From Elizabethkingia bruuniana (GTDB lineage Bacteria > Bacteroidota > Bacteroidia > Flavobacteriales > Weeksellaceae): DNA of 64,000 bases. The notes below the pieces were generated by a model, which saw nothing but the letters and a program-made list of their open reading frames with translations, was not told where the DNA came from and did no database searches. Where the stretch lies: contig NZ_CP014337.1 of the NCBI RefSeq assembly GCF_002024805.1, positions 1,116,001 through 1,180,000 of the forward strand, written 5' to 3'. This document shows positions 16,395 to 25,262 of this stretch, in pieces (the first letter of the stretch is position 1; every line of letters starts with the position of its first letter). The position numbers were made by a program, and so were the translations under genes.

Positions 16395-17627
16395 ATGAAA
16401 AACTTGAATATAAAAGCCATTCTATTTCTTAACTACTTTGTTTTTGCAATTCTGCTGAATTCGGTAGGGACAGTTATTTTACAGGTGCAGCAAAACTTTG
16501 GAATTTCAAAATCTTCAGCGAGTGTTTTGGAAGGTTTCAAAGATCTTCCTATTGCTATATGTTCTTTTATTCTGGCTTCATTTCTTCCTAAAATAGGAAT
16601 TAAAAATGCAATGCTTACGGCACTTTTTCTGGTGAGTTGTATGTGCTTTGTTATGCCTTTTTCCAATGAATTCTGGTTTTTCAAATTACTTTTTACAGTT
16701 GTCGGCGTTTCGTTTGCCCTTATCAAGATTTCAGTTTTTACTTCTATAGGTCTTGTAACCAATACCGATAAAGAACATTCCAGTTTCATGGGATTTTTAG
16801 AAGGCTTCTTTATGATCGGAGTATTGGCAGGCAATGTATTATTCAGTTTATTTATAGATGACCATAATCCGAAGTCTACAGACTGGCTAAAAGTGTATTG
16901 GGTATTGGGGGCACTTTCATCGTTGTCTTTTATATTTCTTTTCTTTTCAAAACTAAATGAGAAAGAAGCAAAGAGCGGTACAACGGATTTAATGGGAGAT
17001 ATAAAGAACAGTATCAGCTTGTTCAGCTATAAAAAGGTGTTATTCTTTCTTCTTTGTGCTTTCCTGTTTGTTTTGGTAGAGCAAAGTTTCCAGACATGGA
17101 CACCAACTTTTTATAAAGAGATACTAAAGGTTCCTACTTCAATGAGTATACAGGCAGGAGCCGTATTGGCAGGAGCATTTGCACTAGGAAGATTCCTATC
17201 CGGATTTTTTTCTAAAAAATTCAGCTGGATTTACGTTGTTTCTTTCTGTGTAGTAGGTTTTGCAATCAGCTTGTTACTGGTGCTGCCTTTAACGCACAGC
17301 GCAGCGATAGATATCAATACTACATGGATGAATGCACCACTTGTAGTCTACTTATTTCCTTTAATGGGCGGACTCTTAGCACCTATATATCCGAGTATCA
17401 ACTCTGTAATCCTGGCATCAATCCCCAAATATTTGCACAGTGCTATGTCCGGACTTATTGTTGTTTTTTCAGCAATAGGCGGCACAATAGGATCTGTAAT
17501 AACAGGTTTTGTCTTCCAGGAGTTTAGTGGGCAAAGAGCCTTTTATCTCTCGCTGATACCGCTGACATTATTAATTATCTCGGCAATCTTTATGAACAGA
17601 TTAAAAATACAAACAAATAAAAAATAA
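16395..17627 (+). CDS. MFS sugar permease (probable trehalose uptake)
   Basis: A 410-residue, 12-TM major facilitator. Hydrophobic helices run from FLNYFVFAILLNSVGTVIL to LSLIPLTLLIISAIFM, with a central charged loop (KLNEKEAKSGTTDLMGDIKNS). No signal peptide. It is the first gene of a three-gene set with a GH37 trehalase (8 bp downstream) and a TonB-dependent receptor, so inner-membrane import of trehalose is the likely role. The substrate is inferred purely from that context. Confidence 0.85.
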   Translation: MKNLNIKAILFLNYFVFAILLNSVGTVILQVQQNFGISKSSASVLEGFKDLPIAICSFILASFLPKIGIKNAMLTALFLVSCMCFVMPFSNEFWFFKLLFTVVGVSFALIKISVFTSIGLVTNTDKEHSSFMGFLEGFFMIGVLAGNVLFSLFIDDHNPKSTDWLKVYWVLGALSSLSFIFLFFSKLNEKEAKSGTTDLMGDIKNSISLFSYKKVLFFLLCAFLFVLVEQSFQTWTPTFYKEILKVPTSMSIQAGAVLAGAFALGRFLSGFFSKKFSWIYVVSFCVVGFAISLLLVLPLTHSAAIDINTTWMNAPLVVYLFPLMGGLLAPIYPSINSVILASIPKYLHSAMSGLIVVFSAIGGTIGSVITGFVFQEFSGQRAFYLSLIPLTLLIISAIFMNRLKIQTNKK

Positions 17628-17635
17628 ATACAGAT

Positions 17636-19114
17636 ATGAAAAGTCAATTGTATATCAATGAAATTCAGCCATTGTTTGACGATGCACAAAGATCCAGAAT
17701 TTTTAACGATCAAAAGACAATGACCGATGCTGTTCCTTTATTTCCCATTTCTGAAATCAATAAAAGATATGAGAAAGAGAAAGGAGAGGAAGGATTTGAT
17801 TTAAGATCATTTGTATTAACAAACTTTGATTTTATAGGCGAAAAAGCTGTCCGGAAGGATGATATGCTGCCTATAACTGAACATATAGAAAAATTATGGG
17901 ACGAACTTACCCATACGGCATCTGAAGATGAGGGAACGCTTCTGAAGCTTCCAAAACCATATATTGTTCCCGGAGGACGCTTTAATGAATTTTTCTATTG
18001 GGATAGCTATTTTGTAATGTTGGGATTACAAGTTTCGGGAAGAGTGGAGATGATAAAAAATATTGTTGAGAATTGTTCTTACCTGATTCATGAATTCGGA
18101 TTTGTGCCGAATGCCAGCAGAACGCATTTCCTTAGCCGCTCCCAACCACCATATTTTTCTCTGATGCTCGATTTACTGGCTGAAAGCACAAATGATGAAA
18201 ATGTATACAGTAAGTATCACAGTACATTGGAGAAAGAATACAGATTCTGGATGGCTGGAGAAGAGGGGCTGGAGAATGATTCTGCGGTAAAAAGAGTGAT
18301 TAAAACAAAGGAGGGAGATTTATTAAACCGTTATTACGATTCCGAAAACACACCTCGCCCCGAAAGCTATCTCATAGATATTGAAGATCAGCATGAAGCA
18401 TTCGGAGAAGAATTTTTTAGAAATATCAGAAGTGCCTGCGAGTCTGGCTGGGATTTTTCCAGCAGATGGTTTGCAGATGGTGCTACGATACAGACTATAG
18501 AAACTCTCAATTTGGCTGAAGTCGATCTCAATTGTTTGATATGGCATTTGGAGAAAACATTAGCGAAGTCTTCAGCACTTATAGGATTAACAGATAAAAC
18601 AGCTTATTATAGTCAAAGAGCTGACAACAGAAAGCAAAATATAGATCAATACTTCTGGGATGAAGAAGCAGGAATTTACAGAGATTATCATATTAAACAA
18701 CATATAAAAACTTCCTCAGAGCACATTGCTACTTTGTATCCTTTATACTTAGGATTAGCAAGTGAAAAGCAGGCAAAAGCTGTATCTGAAGTTATAGCAG
18801 AAAAATTTCTTTATAAAGGTGGATTGGTAACAACAACCAAGGAATCCGGACAACAATGGGATTTGCCAAATGCATGGGCTCCTTATCAGTGGCTGGGCTT
18901 TTTAGGAATGAAAAATTATGGGTTTACACAATTGGCAGATGATATAAAAAATAACTGGTGTACAAATGTAGAAAGGGTTTATAATAATACAGGCAAGCTA
19001 ATGGAAAAATATAACGCATTAGATACCAAGACGATTGCAGGAGGTGGTGAATATCCAAATCAGGATGGATTTGGTTGGACGAATGGAGTCTATTTAAAAC
19101 TGAAACAATATTAA
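17636..19114 (+). CDS. treF: Cytoplasmic trehalase (GH37)
   Basis: A 492-residue GH37 trehalase that hydrolyses alpha,alpha-trehalose to two glucose molecules. Both family signatures are visible: PGGRFNEFFYWDSYF (residues 112-125) and QWDLPNAWAPYQW near residue 418. The catalytic acid is likely the Asp in ESGWDFSSRW, and the base is the Glu in GGGEYPNQDGFGWTNGV. No signal peptide, so it acts in the cytoplasm (TreF type) on sugar brought in by the adjacent MFS permease. It begins 8 bp after the permease stop and is followed by the TonB receptor 14 bp on. Confidence 0.95.
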   Translation: MKSQLYINEIQPLFDDAQRSRIFNDQKTMTDAVPLFPISEINKRYEKEKGEEGFDLRSFVLTNFDFIGEKAVRKDDMLPITEHIEKLWDELTHTASEDEGTLLKLPKPYIVPGGRFNEFFYWDSYFVMLGLQVSGRVEMIKNIVENCSYLIHEFGFVPNASRTHFLSRSQPPYFSLMLDLLAESTNDENVYSKYHSTLEKEYRFWMAGEEGLENDSAVKRVIKTKEGDLLNRYYDSENTPRPESYLIDIEDQHEAFGEEFFRNIRSACESGWDFSSRWFADGATIQTIETLNLAEVDLNCLIWHLEKTLAKSSALIGLTDKTAYYSQRADNRKQNIDQYFWDEEAGIYRDYHIKQHIKTSSEHIATLYPLYLGLASEKQAKAVSEVIAEKFLYKGGLVTTTKESGQQWDLPNAWAPYQWLGFLGMKNYGFTQLADDIKNNWCTNVERVYNNTGKLMEKYNALDTKTIAGGGEYPNQDGFGWTNGVYLKLKQY

Positions 19115-19128
19115 AAAATCATAATGAT

Positions 19129-21567
19129 ATGAAGAAAAGATCAATATTTCTGGTGGCTGGTGTCGCTATGCTTTATTTCAATAATGCATACGGACAGGAA
19201 ACGGCTAAGGATTCCACAAAAGTATCGTCTATAGATCAGGTGGTTATTACAGGTAACTCGAACCCAAAGAAAAAAATAGAGTCCAGTACGGCAATCTCTA
19301 CATTTAACGCAAAGGAAATTCAGAAGCAGAATCCTATAAGTGCTGCCGCTTTATTACAAAGAGTACCCGGCTTTGCTGTAGAAACTTCGGGTGGAGAAGT
19401 AGGAAATAACCTTTTTGCAAGAGGAATTCCTTCTGCCGGAGCTTATGAATTCGTTCAGGTGCAGGAAGATGGTTTACCAGTTTTTGAAGATGGGGCTTTG
19501 CAATTTGCTAATGCAGATAATTTTTTCAGAGTAGACAATACTGTAAGCAGGCTGGAAGCACTGAGAGGAGGCTCCGGATCTATTTATGCCAATAATTCTC
19601 CGGGTGGACTTATTAACTTTATCTCTAAAGAGGGGACAAATACTTTTAAAGGAACAGCTAAACTGGAAACTGGTTCTTACGGATTGATGAGGACTGATGT
19701 GAATGTTGGCGGAGCTTTGATACAGGATAAACTATTCTTTAATGTAGGTGGTTTTTACAGAGTAGATAACGGAATACGTAAAACAGGTTTCAAAGCAAAT
19801 GATGGTGGCCAGATTAAAATGAATCTGAAATATGTTTTTGATAAAGGTTATGTGAAAGTATATTATAAAAAGCTTGATGACAGAAATACATTCTATCTGC
19901 CCATTCCTTTAATTCAGAATGGCAATGATCTGAAAGGTTTCCCTGGCTTTGATCCCAATTACGGAACTTATAGCTACAGATCTATTAGCCAGCTGAATAT
20001 TCCTCAGGCCGGAGGTGGATTTTTCCAACGAAATCTGGAAGATGGTATCCATCCGAAAGTAGATGTAATAGGAGCGGAGTTTAAGTACGATCTGGGTAAT
20101 AATTTTACGGTGCTTAATAAAACAAGGTATACTAATATTAATATGAACTATACCGGAATATTCCCTGCAGGGGGACCACAGCTTGCTGCTGATTTTGCTA
20201 AAAATAAAGGTGTTGGTGCAAACAATTATCAGTATTCTTTGGTGAGCAGCGGCCAGTCTGTTAGTCCGCAATATGTTCAGGAATTAGGTTTCTGGGCTAT
20301 AGATAAGCAGATGAGAAATTTCGTCAACGATTTGCAGTTCAATTATAAGTTTGATAAAGGAAATATTACAGCCGGTTTTTATAAGTCCAGCTGGAAATCC
20401 CATCAATACTGGAACTGGAGTAATATACTGACAACAGCAACAGACAGACCGGAACTACTGAACCTTGTAGACAAATCACTAAATCCAACCGATAACGGAT
20501 ATTCTAAGACTTATAACGGGGTTTCCAGTATGTCTTTCTTGATTAGAGATTCGCAGATACAGGGAAGTCTGAATAATATCTATCTAAATGTGGATTACAA
20601 TATTACAGATGATCTGAGTGTAAATGGAGGAATCCGCTACAGTCGTGATTTTTATAAAGGTTATGGTGTCAATACAACAACTGCAAATCTTAATAATTCG
20701 GGATTAACAACAGATGGCACCCATAGCTTTGCAACTACTACAGCAGACGATAATATGGCGGTTTTAGGGAATAAGTATACTTACTGGAATTATGACATCA
20801 GCAGAGTTTCTTATACACTGGCTGCAAATTATAAAATCAACAGAGAAAATGCGGTATATGCACGTTTTTCTAGTGGTTTCAGATCACCAAATGAAGAAGC
20901 CTATTATAATAACATGGCAGATTTAAGTAAAATAAAACCTGTATTAACCAATCAGCTGGAAGTAGGTTATAAATATTATTCCCGTACTTTCGATATAGCC
21001 TTAATTCCATTTTACTCAACGCTGAAGAACCTTTCATTTACAGATGTCTATTCTAACGGAACTTCTGAAAACAAATTTGCCAATACCTCTAACCTCGGAA
21101 TAGAATTGGAAGGTTATGCAAGACTGTTTAGTAATGTATTAGAAGTTACATTTAACGGAACAATTCAAAATCCAAAATATAAGAACTTTACCGGAAGAAA
21201 TGCAGATGGAACAACATTCGACTATGATGGAAATGTAGTAAGAAGAATTCCTAAGTTTTACTTCAATATCTCTCCGGCGGTTAATATTACTAAAGAATGG
21301 AGAACCTATATCAGCTATAACTATTACGGAAAACGTTTCCAGGATGAAAAGAATGTTCAGGTTTTACCTTCATTTAGTGAATTTGGAGCCGGAATGTCTT
21401 ATCAGTTAGGCAAAATACGTTTTGCTATCGATGGTACTAATATCTTCAATACTATTGGTATTACCGAAGGAGACCCAAGAGCAGGATCTCCGACAGGGGA
21501 CGGAATTATTATGGCAAGACCAATTATGGGAGCCGCAGTAAGAGGATCTATTACCTTGGACTTTTAG
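19129..21567 (+). CDS. TonB-dependent outer-membrane receptor (trehalose locus)
   Basis: An 812-residue TonB-dependent receptor. Signal peptide MKKRSIFLVAGVAMLYFNNAYGQ, then a TonB-box-like stretch (SIDQVVITGN), a plug domain (LLQRVPGFAVETSGGEVGNN, RLEALRGGSGSIYANNSPGG) and a 22-strand barrel ending in an aromatic residue (GSITLDF). It lacks the SusC N-terminal carboxypeptidase-like extension and has no SusD partner, so it is a FecA/FhuA-like single-component importer. I start at the Met of the signal peptide (19129); an upstream frame overlaps treF. Probably brings trehalose or a trehalose-containing glycan across the outer membrane. Confidence 0.9.
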   Translation: MKKRSIFLVAGVAMLYFNNAYGQETAKDSTKVSSIDQVVITGNSNPKKKIESSTAISTFNAKEIQKQNPISAAALLQRVPGFAVETSGGEVGNNLFARGIPSAGAYEFVQVQEDGLPVFEDGALQFANADNFFRVDNTVSRLEALRGGSGSIYANNSPGGLINFISKEGTNTFKGTAKLETGSYGLMRTDVNVGGALIQDKLFFNVGGFYRVDNGIRKTGFKANDGGQIKMNLKYVFDKGYVKVYYKKLDDRNTFYLPIPLIQNGNDLKGFPGFDPNYGTYSYRSISQLNIPQAGGGFFQRNLEDGIHPKVDVIGAEFKYDLGNNFTVLNKTRYTNINMNYTGIFPAGGPQLAADFAKNKGVGANNYQYSLVSSGQSVSPQYVQELGFWAIDKQMRNFVNDLQFNYKFDKGNITAGFYKSSWKSHQYWNWSNILTTATDRPELLNLVDKSLNPTDNGYSKTYNGVSSMSFLIRDSQIQGSLNNIYLNVDYNITDDLSVNGGIRYSRDFYKGYGVNTTTANLNNSGLTTDGTHSFATTTADDNMAVLGNKYTYWNYDISRVSYTLAANYKINRENAVYARFSSGFRSPNEEAYYNNMADLSKIKPVLTNQLEVGYKYYSRTFDIALIPFYSTLKNLSFTDVYSNGTSENKFANTSNLGIELEGYARLFSNVLEVTFNGTIQNPKYKNFTGRNADGTTFDYDGNVVRRIPKFYFNISPAVNITKEWRTYISYNYYGKRFQDEKNVQVLPSFSEFGAGMSYQLGKIRFAIDGTNIFNTIGITEGDPRAGSPTGDGIIMARPIMGAAVRGSITLDF

Positions 21568-21630
21568 ATCAGTTTTCACAAACAACTGTCTAAGCTGGGG
21601 ATACCTATATTTAGACACAAGTAAATGATT

Positions 21631-21658
21631 TGGCCTGGTTTTTACCAGGCCATTTTTG
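21631..21658 (+). terminator. Terminator of the trehalose operon
   Basis: Perfect 9-bp stem TGGCCTGGT / ACCAGGCCA, 4-nt T loop, then a T5 run, 63 bp after the receptor stop. Confidence 0.85.
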
Positions 21659-21799
21659 TATAGCTTTTGTCCTGATTATGAATAGTTTTAGATGCTTTTG
21701 CATAAGGGAACTAGGATACAAACAATTTATATTTGCTGTTTTTCCGCTAGTTAAATACTTTTTCGAACCGGGAAAATATAATTCTATATAGAGATTAGT

Positions 21800-22609
21800 A
21801 TGTACAGAAAGGGAAGAATTATTGCGATATTAGGTTTATTATGGTTCTCGGATGGATGCTTAAAAGCACAGATCAGTCCGCCAGGATTGGGAGAAGCCAA
21901 TACTGCTTTTTGGGGAGCTTTCGGAATTCGCCGTAAGCTGGATTCTTTAGGAAAAAAACAAGCACTAACTTACGTTGCAATTGGGCGGAAGAGTAGTCCC
22001 GACAATGATAATCTGTTTTCAAAGCAAGCTATTTTTGTAGCCAATCACGAAGTTTTCAATTCATTTGCTCCTCATCAGCAATATAGCTATGCAATAAGCT
22101 ATCGTAGACAAAATGAATATCAGAGCATAGAACCTTATGAAAAAGAAGGGGTGGAACAAGAATTCAGAATTTACGGAAGATATGCTTATACATTTAATGT
22201 CGGAAGCCAATGGAAGTGGAAGAATACCATCCGTCAGGAATTCAGAAAGTTTTTTGATGCCGATTTTCATAATGCTGAAGAGAACTTTCAGCTGAGAACA
22301 AGACTAAAAAGCCAGTTGACATATAATTTATCTGAGAAAAACAGCCAAAAGCTGGCATTAAGTGTAGAGACTTTATTTTCTACAAGTTATATGAACGAAC
22401 CAGAAAGGCACTGGACTCCTTTTGCTTATAAAGAAATGCGTATAGCTCTTTATTATATGTTCAATATTCCGAATTCCCCTTTCTCAATGGACATAGGTTA
22501 TATGGATGATTTAATCAGTGGAAGTCATAGCGCTTCTAAAGGTGGTGTGCATTATTTAGCAGCAGATTTAATCTGGAATCTTCCCTATAAAAAGAGAGGT
22601 GTAGAGTAA
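21800..22609 (+). CDS. DUF2490-type exported protein
   Basis: 269 residues with an N-terminal signal (MYRKGRIIAILGLLWFSDGCLKAQ). The mature part is a likely beta-barrel: alternating strands such as QALTYVAIGR, YAYTFNVGSQWKWKNTIRQEFR, LRTRLKSQLTYNL, AYKEMRIALYYMF. It resembles the DUF2490 group of Bacteroidota outer-membrane proteins. Role unknown. Monocistronic. Confidence 0.7.
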   Translation: MYRKGRIIAILGLLWFSDGCLKAQISPPGLGEANTAFWGAFGIRRKLDSLGKKQALTYVAIGRKSSPDNDNLFSKQAIFVANHEVFNSFAPHQQYSYAISYRRQNEYQSIEPYEKEGVEQEFRIYGRYAYTFNVGSQWKWKNTIRQEFRKFFDADFHNAEENFQLRTRLKSQLTYNLSEKNSQKLALSVETLFSTSYMNEPERHWTPFAYKEMRIALYYMFNIPNSPFSMDIGYMDDLISGSHSASKGGVHYLAADLIWNLPYKKRGVE

Positions 22610-22772
22610 ATTCTAAATTTTTAGAGTTTTATTTAAACAGATAATGGCCGAAGATGTATATGTATAAATTTATGTCGCAGATAATGGAAATTCTTGTGTT
22701 GAGAATAAAAGATAAAATAATATATTAAAGTTCAACCTATAGTCATATCAATAGTAGCAGTGATAGAATTAC

Positions 22773-22780
22773 TATATTTG
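22773..22780 (+). promoter_or_regulatory. -7 box of the Crp-like gene
   Basis: TATATTTG ends 4 nt before the Crp-like start codon, so the transcript would be almost leaderless, or the true start is further in. Confidence 0.4.
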
Positions 22781-22784
22781 AAAC

Positions 22785-23357
22785 ATGACAGAACTGGAAC
22801 TTAGTATAAAATCCTATTTCGGAATTATTGATCCCGAAGAGTTATCGTCTATTGCCTCCTTTTTTCAATTAGAATTATTGAAAAAAGGAGATTATTTCCT
22901 TAATACAAATAAAGAATGTGATCGGCTAAGTTTTGTACAATCCGGATTTTTGAGAATTTTTTTCGAAACAGAAGATAAGGAAGTTACACAATGGATTTCT
23001 ACAAAAGGTTATTTTGTTACCGATTTATCTGGTTTTATTTTTGACCAGCCTGCCCGATGGACTATTCAGGCGTTGACAGATGTAGAGATTTACACCATCA
23101 GAAAGAATGAATACGAAAAGATAAAGACCATCATCCCTAGATGGCCTGAATTGGAGAGATTGTTTATTGTCCGTTGTTTTACAACACTGGAAGACAGAAT
23201 TTTCAGTCATCTTTCTATGACAGCGGAAGAACGGTACCATTTTTTCTTTGAAAACAATAAAGAATTATTTAATCAGGTTCCTTTGCAATACATTGCATCC
23301 ATGCTTGGAATGAGACCTGAAACGTTTAGCCGTATCAGAAAAAAGCAACTTTCTTGA
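22785..23357 (+). CDS. Crp/Fnr-family transcriptional regulator
   Basis: 190 residues: N-terminal cyclic-nucleotide-binding-type jelly roll (LLKKGDYFLNTNKECDRLSFVQSGFLRIFF, EVTQWISTKGYFVTDLSGF) and a short C-terminal winged helix (NQVPLQYIASMLGMRPETFSRIRKK). The typical cAMP-contacting FGE-R-A pocket is not apparent, as in most Bacteroidota Crp-like proteins, so it may be ligand-free or sense another molecule. No FNR-type cysteine cluster. Confidence 0.88.
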   Translation: MTELELSIKSYFGIIDPEELSSIASFFQLELLKKGDYFLNTNKECDRLSFVQSGFLRIFFETEDKEVTQWISTKGYFVTDLSGFIFDQPARWTIQALTDVEIYTIRKNEYEKIKTIIPRWPELERLFIVRCFTTLEDRIFSHLSMTAEERYHFFFENNKELFNQVPLQYIASMLGMRPETFSRIRKKQLS

Positions 23358-23467
23358 ATTCTTGATTTTTGTCAAGCCGAACCCGTTATATAAAACAGAC
23401 CTTTGTGATATTCAATTAAATAAACTTCACAATAAAGCGTTTATTTTTATTATTAGCAACCTTTTTG

Positions 23468-23911
23468 ATGAGTCTTACAGTTATGGCAAAAGAAATTAAA
23501 ACAGAAATTGTTATTCAGGCAGCACCTGAAAAAATATGGAAAATACTTACCGATTTTGAGAGCTATCCGCAATGTAATCCTTTTATAGTATCCGTTACGG
23601 GTGACGTTGAAAAAGGAAATAAAATTGTGGTCAGTATCAAACCGTCCGATGGAAAAGGCATGATTTTTAAACCGACTATTTTGACCAAAATAGATAGCAA
23701 AGAATTAAGCTGGCAGGGGAGGTTATTGTTCAAAGGGCTTTTTGATGGAAAACACAAATTCGAATTGATAGATAACGGAAATGGTACAACAACGTTTATA
23801 CAAAGTGAAAAATTCAGTGGTATTTTCGTCTGGTTATTTAACCCTGAAAATACTAAAAACGGGTTCAATAAAATGAATCAAAAGTTAAAAGAACTAGCAG
23901 AAAGCAAATAA
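23468..23911 (+). CDS. SRPBCC-family protein (START-like), start codon doubtful
   Basis: A SRPBCC-fold protein: EIKTEIVIQAAPEKIWKILTDFE at the start, the central GKGMIFKPTILTKIDSKELSWQG and TTTFIQSEKFSGIF. These proteins bind hydrophobic ligands in a deep cavity. The first ATG is 23468, but the frame stays open upstream and encodes a perfect signal peptide (KRLFLLLATFLMSLTVMA) preceded by an ATA codon at 23432. So the protein may start on ATA, or the start has mutated. No other start with a ribosome site is visible. Confidence 0.8.
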   Translation: MSLTVMAKEIKTEIVIQAAPEKIWKILTDFESYPQCNPFIVSVTGDVEKGNKIVVSIKPSDGKGMIFKPTILTKIDSKELSWQGRLLFKGLFDGKHKFELIDNGNGTTTFIQSEKFSGIFVWLFNPENTKNGFNKMNQKLKELAESK

Positions 23912-23975
23912 AAAAGTGAAGTTTTTTGAATATCAACAAAAAAATTAAATGACATTAATACCCCAAAAAACCGCT

Positions 23976-24485
23976 TTATTTAAGTGGTTTTTTATTTTGA
24001 AAATCCTTCAGAACTTTTACTTCATCCGGAGTCTTTTGTTTTGTAATATCATTAGCAAGATCATTTGGAACCGTCATAGAAAGTACATATTGTACAATTT
24101 GCCATTTCCCATTGTCTTTAATCAGTACACCTGAACCTCTGCAAAGGCTCATGTTTTTAGTATCCAGAATTTCATCTACCCATGCTGTATTTCCGTCTTT
24201 AGAAAAAGAGATATGGCGGTCTACAGCTGTAAAATCCCAGGCTTTGCCACGATCGAAGTATGGCTTGGCAAAATTTATAAATTCTGATTTTGTCCAGCGT
24301 TCGGTAGCGTCGGTTCCCATATAAATGGATTTGTCATGCAGTAATCCAAAATAGCCATTAAAATCAGCTTTAGCCGCTGCCTGATGCCAGCTGGTCATTA
24401 ATTTGTCAATTTGTTGTTCTGCTTTTTGTGCTTTAGCAATAAAGATACAAAGCATAAAAGCCAAAAGGAAAGTTAGTTTTTTCAT
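23976..24485 (-). CDS. Exported NTF2-like (SnoaL-type) protein
   Basis: About 169 residues beginning MKKLTFLLAFMLCIFIAKAQ, a standard signal peptide; I choose this start over an upstream Met at 24563. The mature part has an NTF2-like cone fold: LMTSWHQAAAKADFNGYFGLLHDKSIYMGTD, ERWTKSEFINFAKPYF, and the strand WQIVQYVLSMTVP. A probable ligand-binding or ketosteroid-isomerase-like protein with unknown substrate. It converges on the SRPBCC gene. Confidence 0.82.
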   Translation of the reverse strand: MKKLTFLLAFMLCIFIAKAQKAEQQIDKLMTSWHQAAAKADFNGYFGLLHDKSIYMGTDATERWTKSEFINFAKPYFDRGKAWDFTAVDRHISFSKDGNTAWVDEILDTKNMSLCRGSGVLIKDNGKWQIVQYVLSMTVPNDLANDITKQKTPDEVKVLKDFQNKKPLK

Positions 24486-24715
24486 AGTTAGAAGATTCAA
24501 CTCAAATATATCAAATTTTATCCTAATTTTCTTAATAGTGTTCTGAGAATTAGCGGCTGACAATTAATTAAATAGTTTTTTAGCTTAACTTCTGTAGTTA
24601 AACTTTCATTTAGTGTAAATTGTGTGATGCTCATACTTTTTATATTTTAGGGGGATTGCTTGTTATAGCTAAAAGGATCAGTTTCTTTATTTTCAAATTC
24701 AATAAATATTTTACT

Positions 24716-25153
24716 TTGAGCAACGATAAAACTATAAAATTTAACAGATTAATACCCGAATTGCTGGTAAGCAATATTGAAAATTCTAAAATATTCTATG
24801 TAGAACAATTAGGTTTTACAATAGAATATGAGAGGATAGAAGATGATTTTGCTTTGATTTCATACGAAGGTTCCCAATTTATGTTAGAGCAGGATCATGC
24901 TACAGCATGGATTACTGGTGAGTTCGGTCCCATAAGAGGCAGGGGAATCAATTTTCAGATTGAGGTAGATTGTCTCGATACTATTATTGCTAAGATTGAA
25001 GCCAACGAGCTTCCTTATTTCAGAAAGCCGGAAGAACAATGGTATAGAATAAATACAATAGAAGAAGGTGTAAAAGAATTGCTTATTCAGGATCCGGATG
25101 GATACTTATTAAGATTCCAGCAATACCTTGGGGAGCGGGAAATTCTGAAATAA
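24716..25153 (+). CDS. VOC-family (bleomycin-resistance-like) protein, probable TTG start
   Basis: The fold starts IKFNRLIPELLVSNIENSKIFYVEQLGFTIEYE and runs to VKELLIQDPDGYLLRFQQYLG, typical of the bleomycin-resistance protein group of VOC proteins, about 145 residues. The frame has no ATG near the right position; the best start is the TTG at 24716 (then SNDKTIKFNRL). A longer frame from 24620 adds an unlikely hydrophobic stretch. It may bind a drug or small metabolite, but resistance is not shown. Confidence 0.82.
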   Translation: MSNDKTIKFNRLIPELLVSNIENSKIFYVEQLGFTIEYERIEDDFALISYEGSQFMLEQDHATAWITGEFGPIRGRGINFQIEVDCLDTIIAKIEANELPYFRKPEEQWYRINTIEEGVKELLIQDPDGYLLRFQQYLGEREILK

Positions 25154-25181
25154 GGAGTAGGTTATATTGATATTATACTAC

Positions 25182-25216
25182 AAAAAAACATCACAGATTT
25201 TAAAAACCTGTGATGT
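25182..25216 (-). terminator. Terminator of tex
   Basis: 9-bp stem ACATCACAG / CTGTGATGT with an 11-nt loop; on the minus strand it is followed by a T7 run. It is also a weak terminator for the VOC gene on the plus strand. Confidence 0.8.
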
Positions 25217-25262
25217 TTATATTTTCAGAAAGTATCTGACTTAGATCCTTTATATCAAATAA

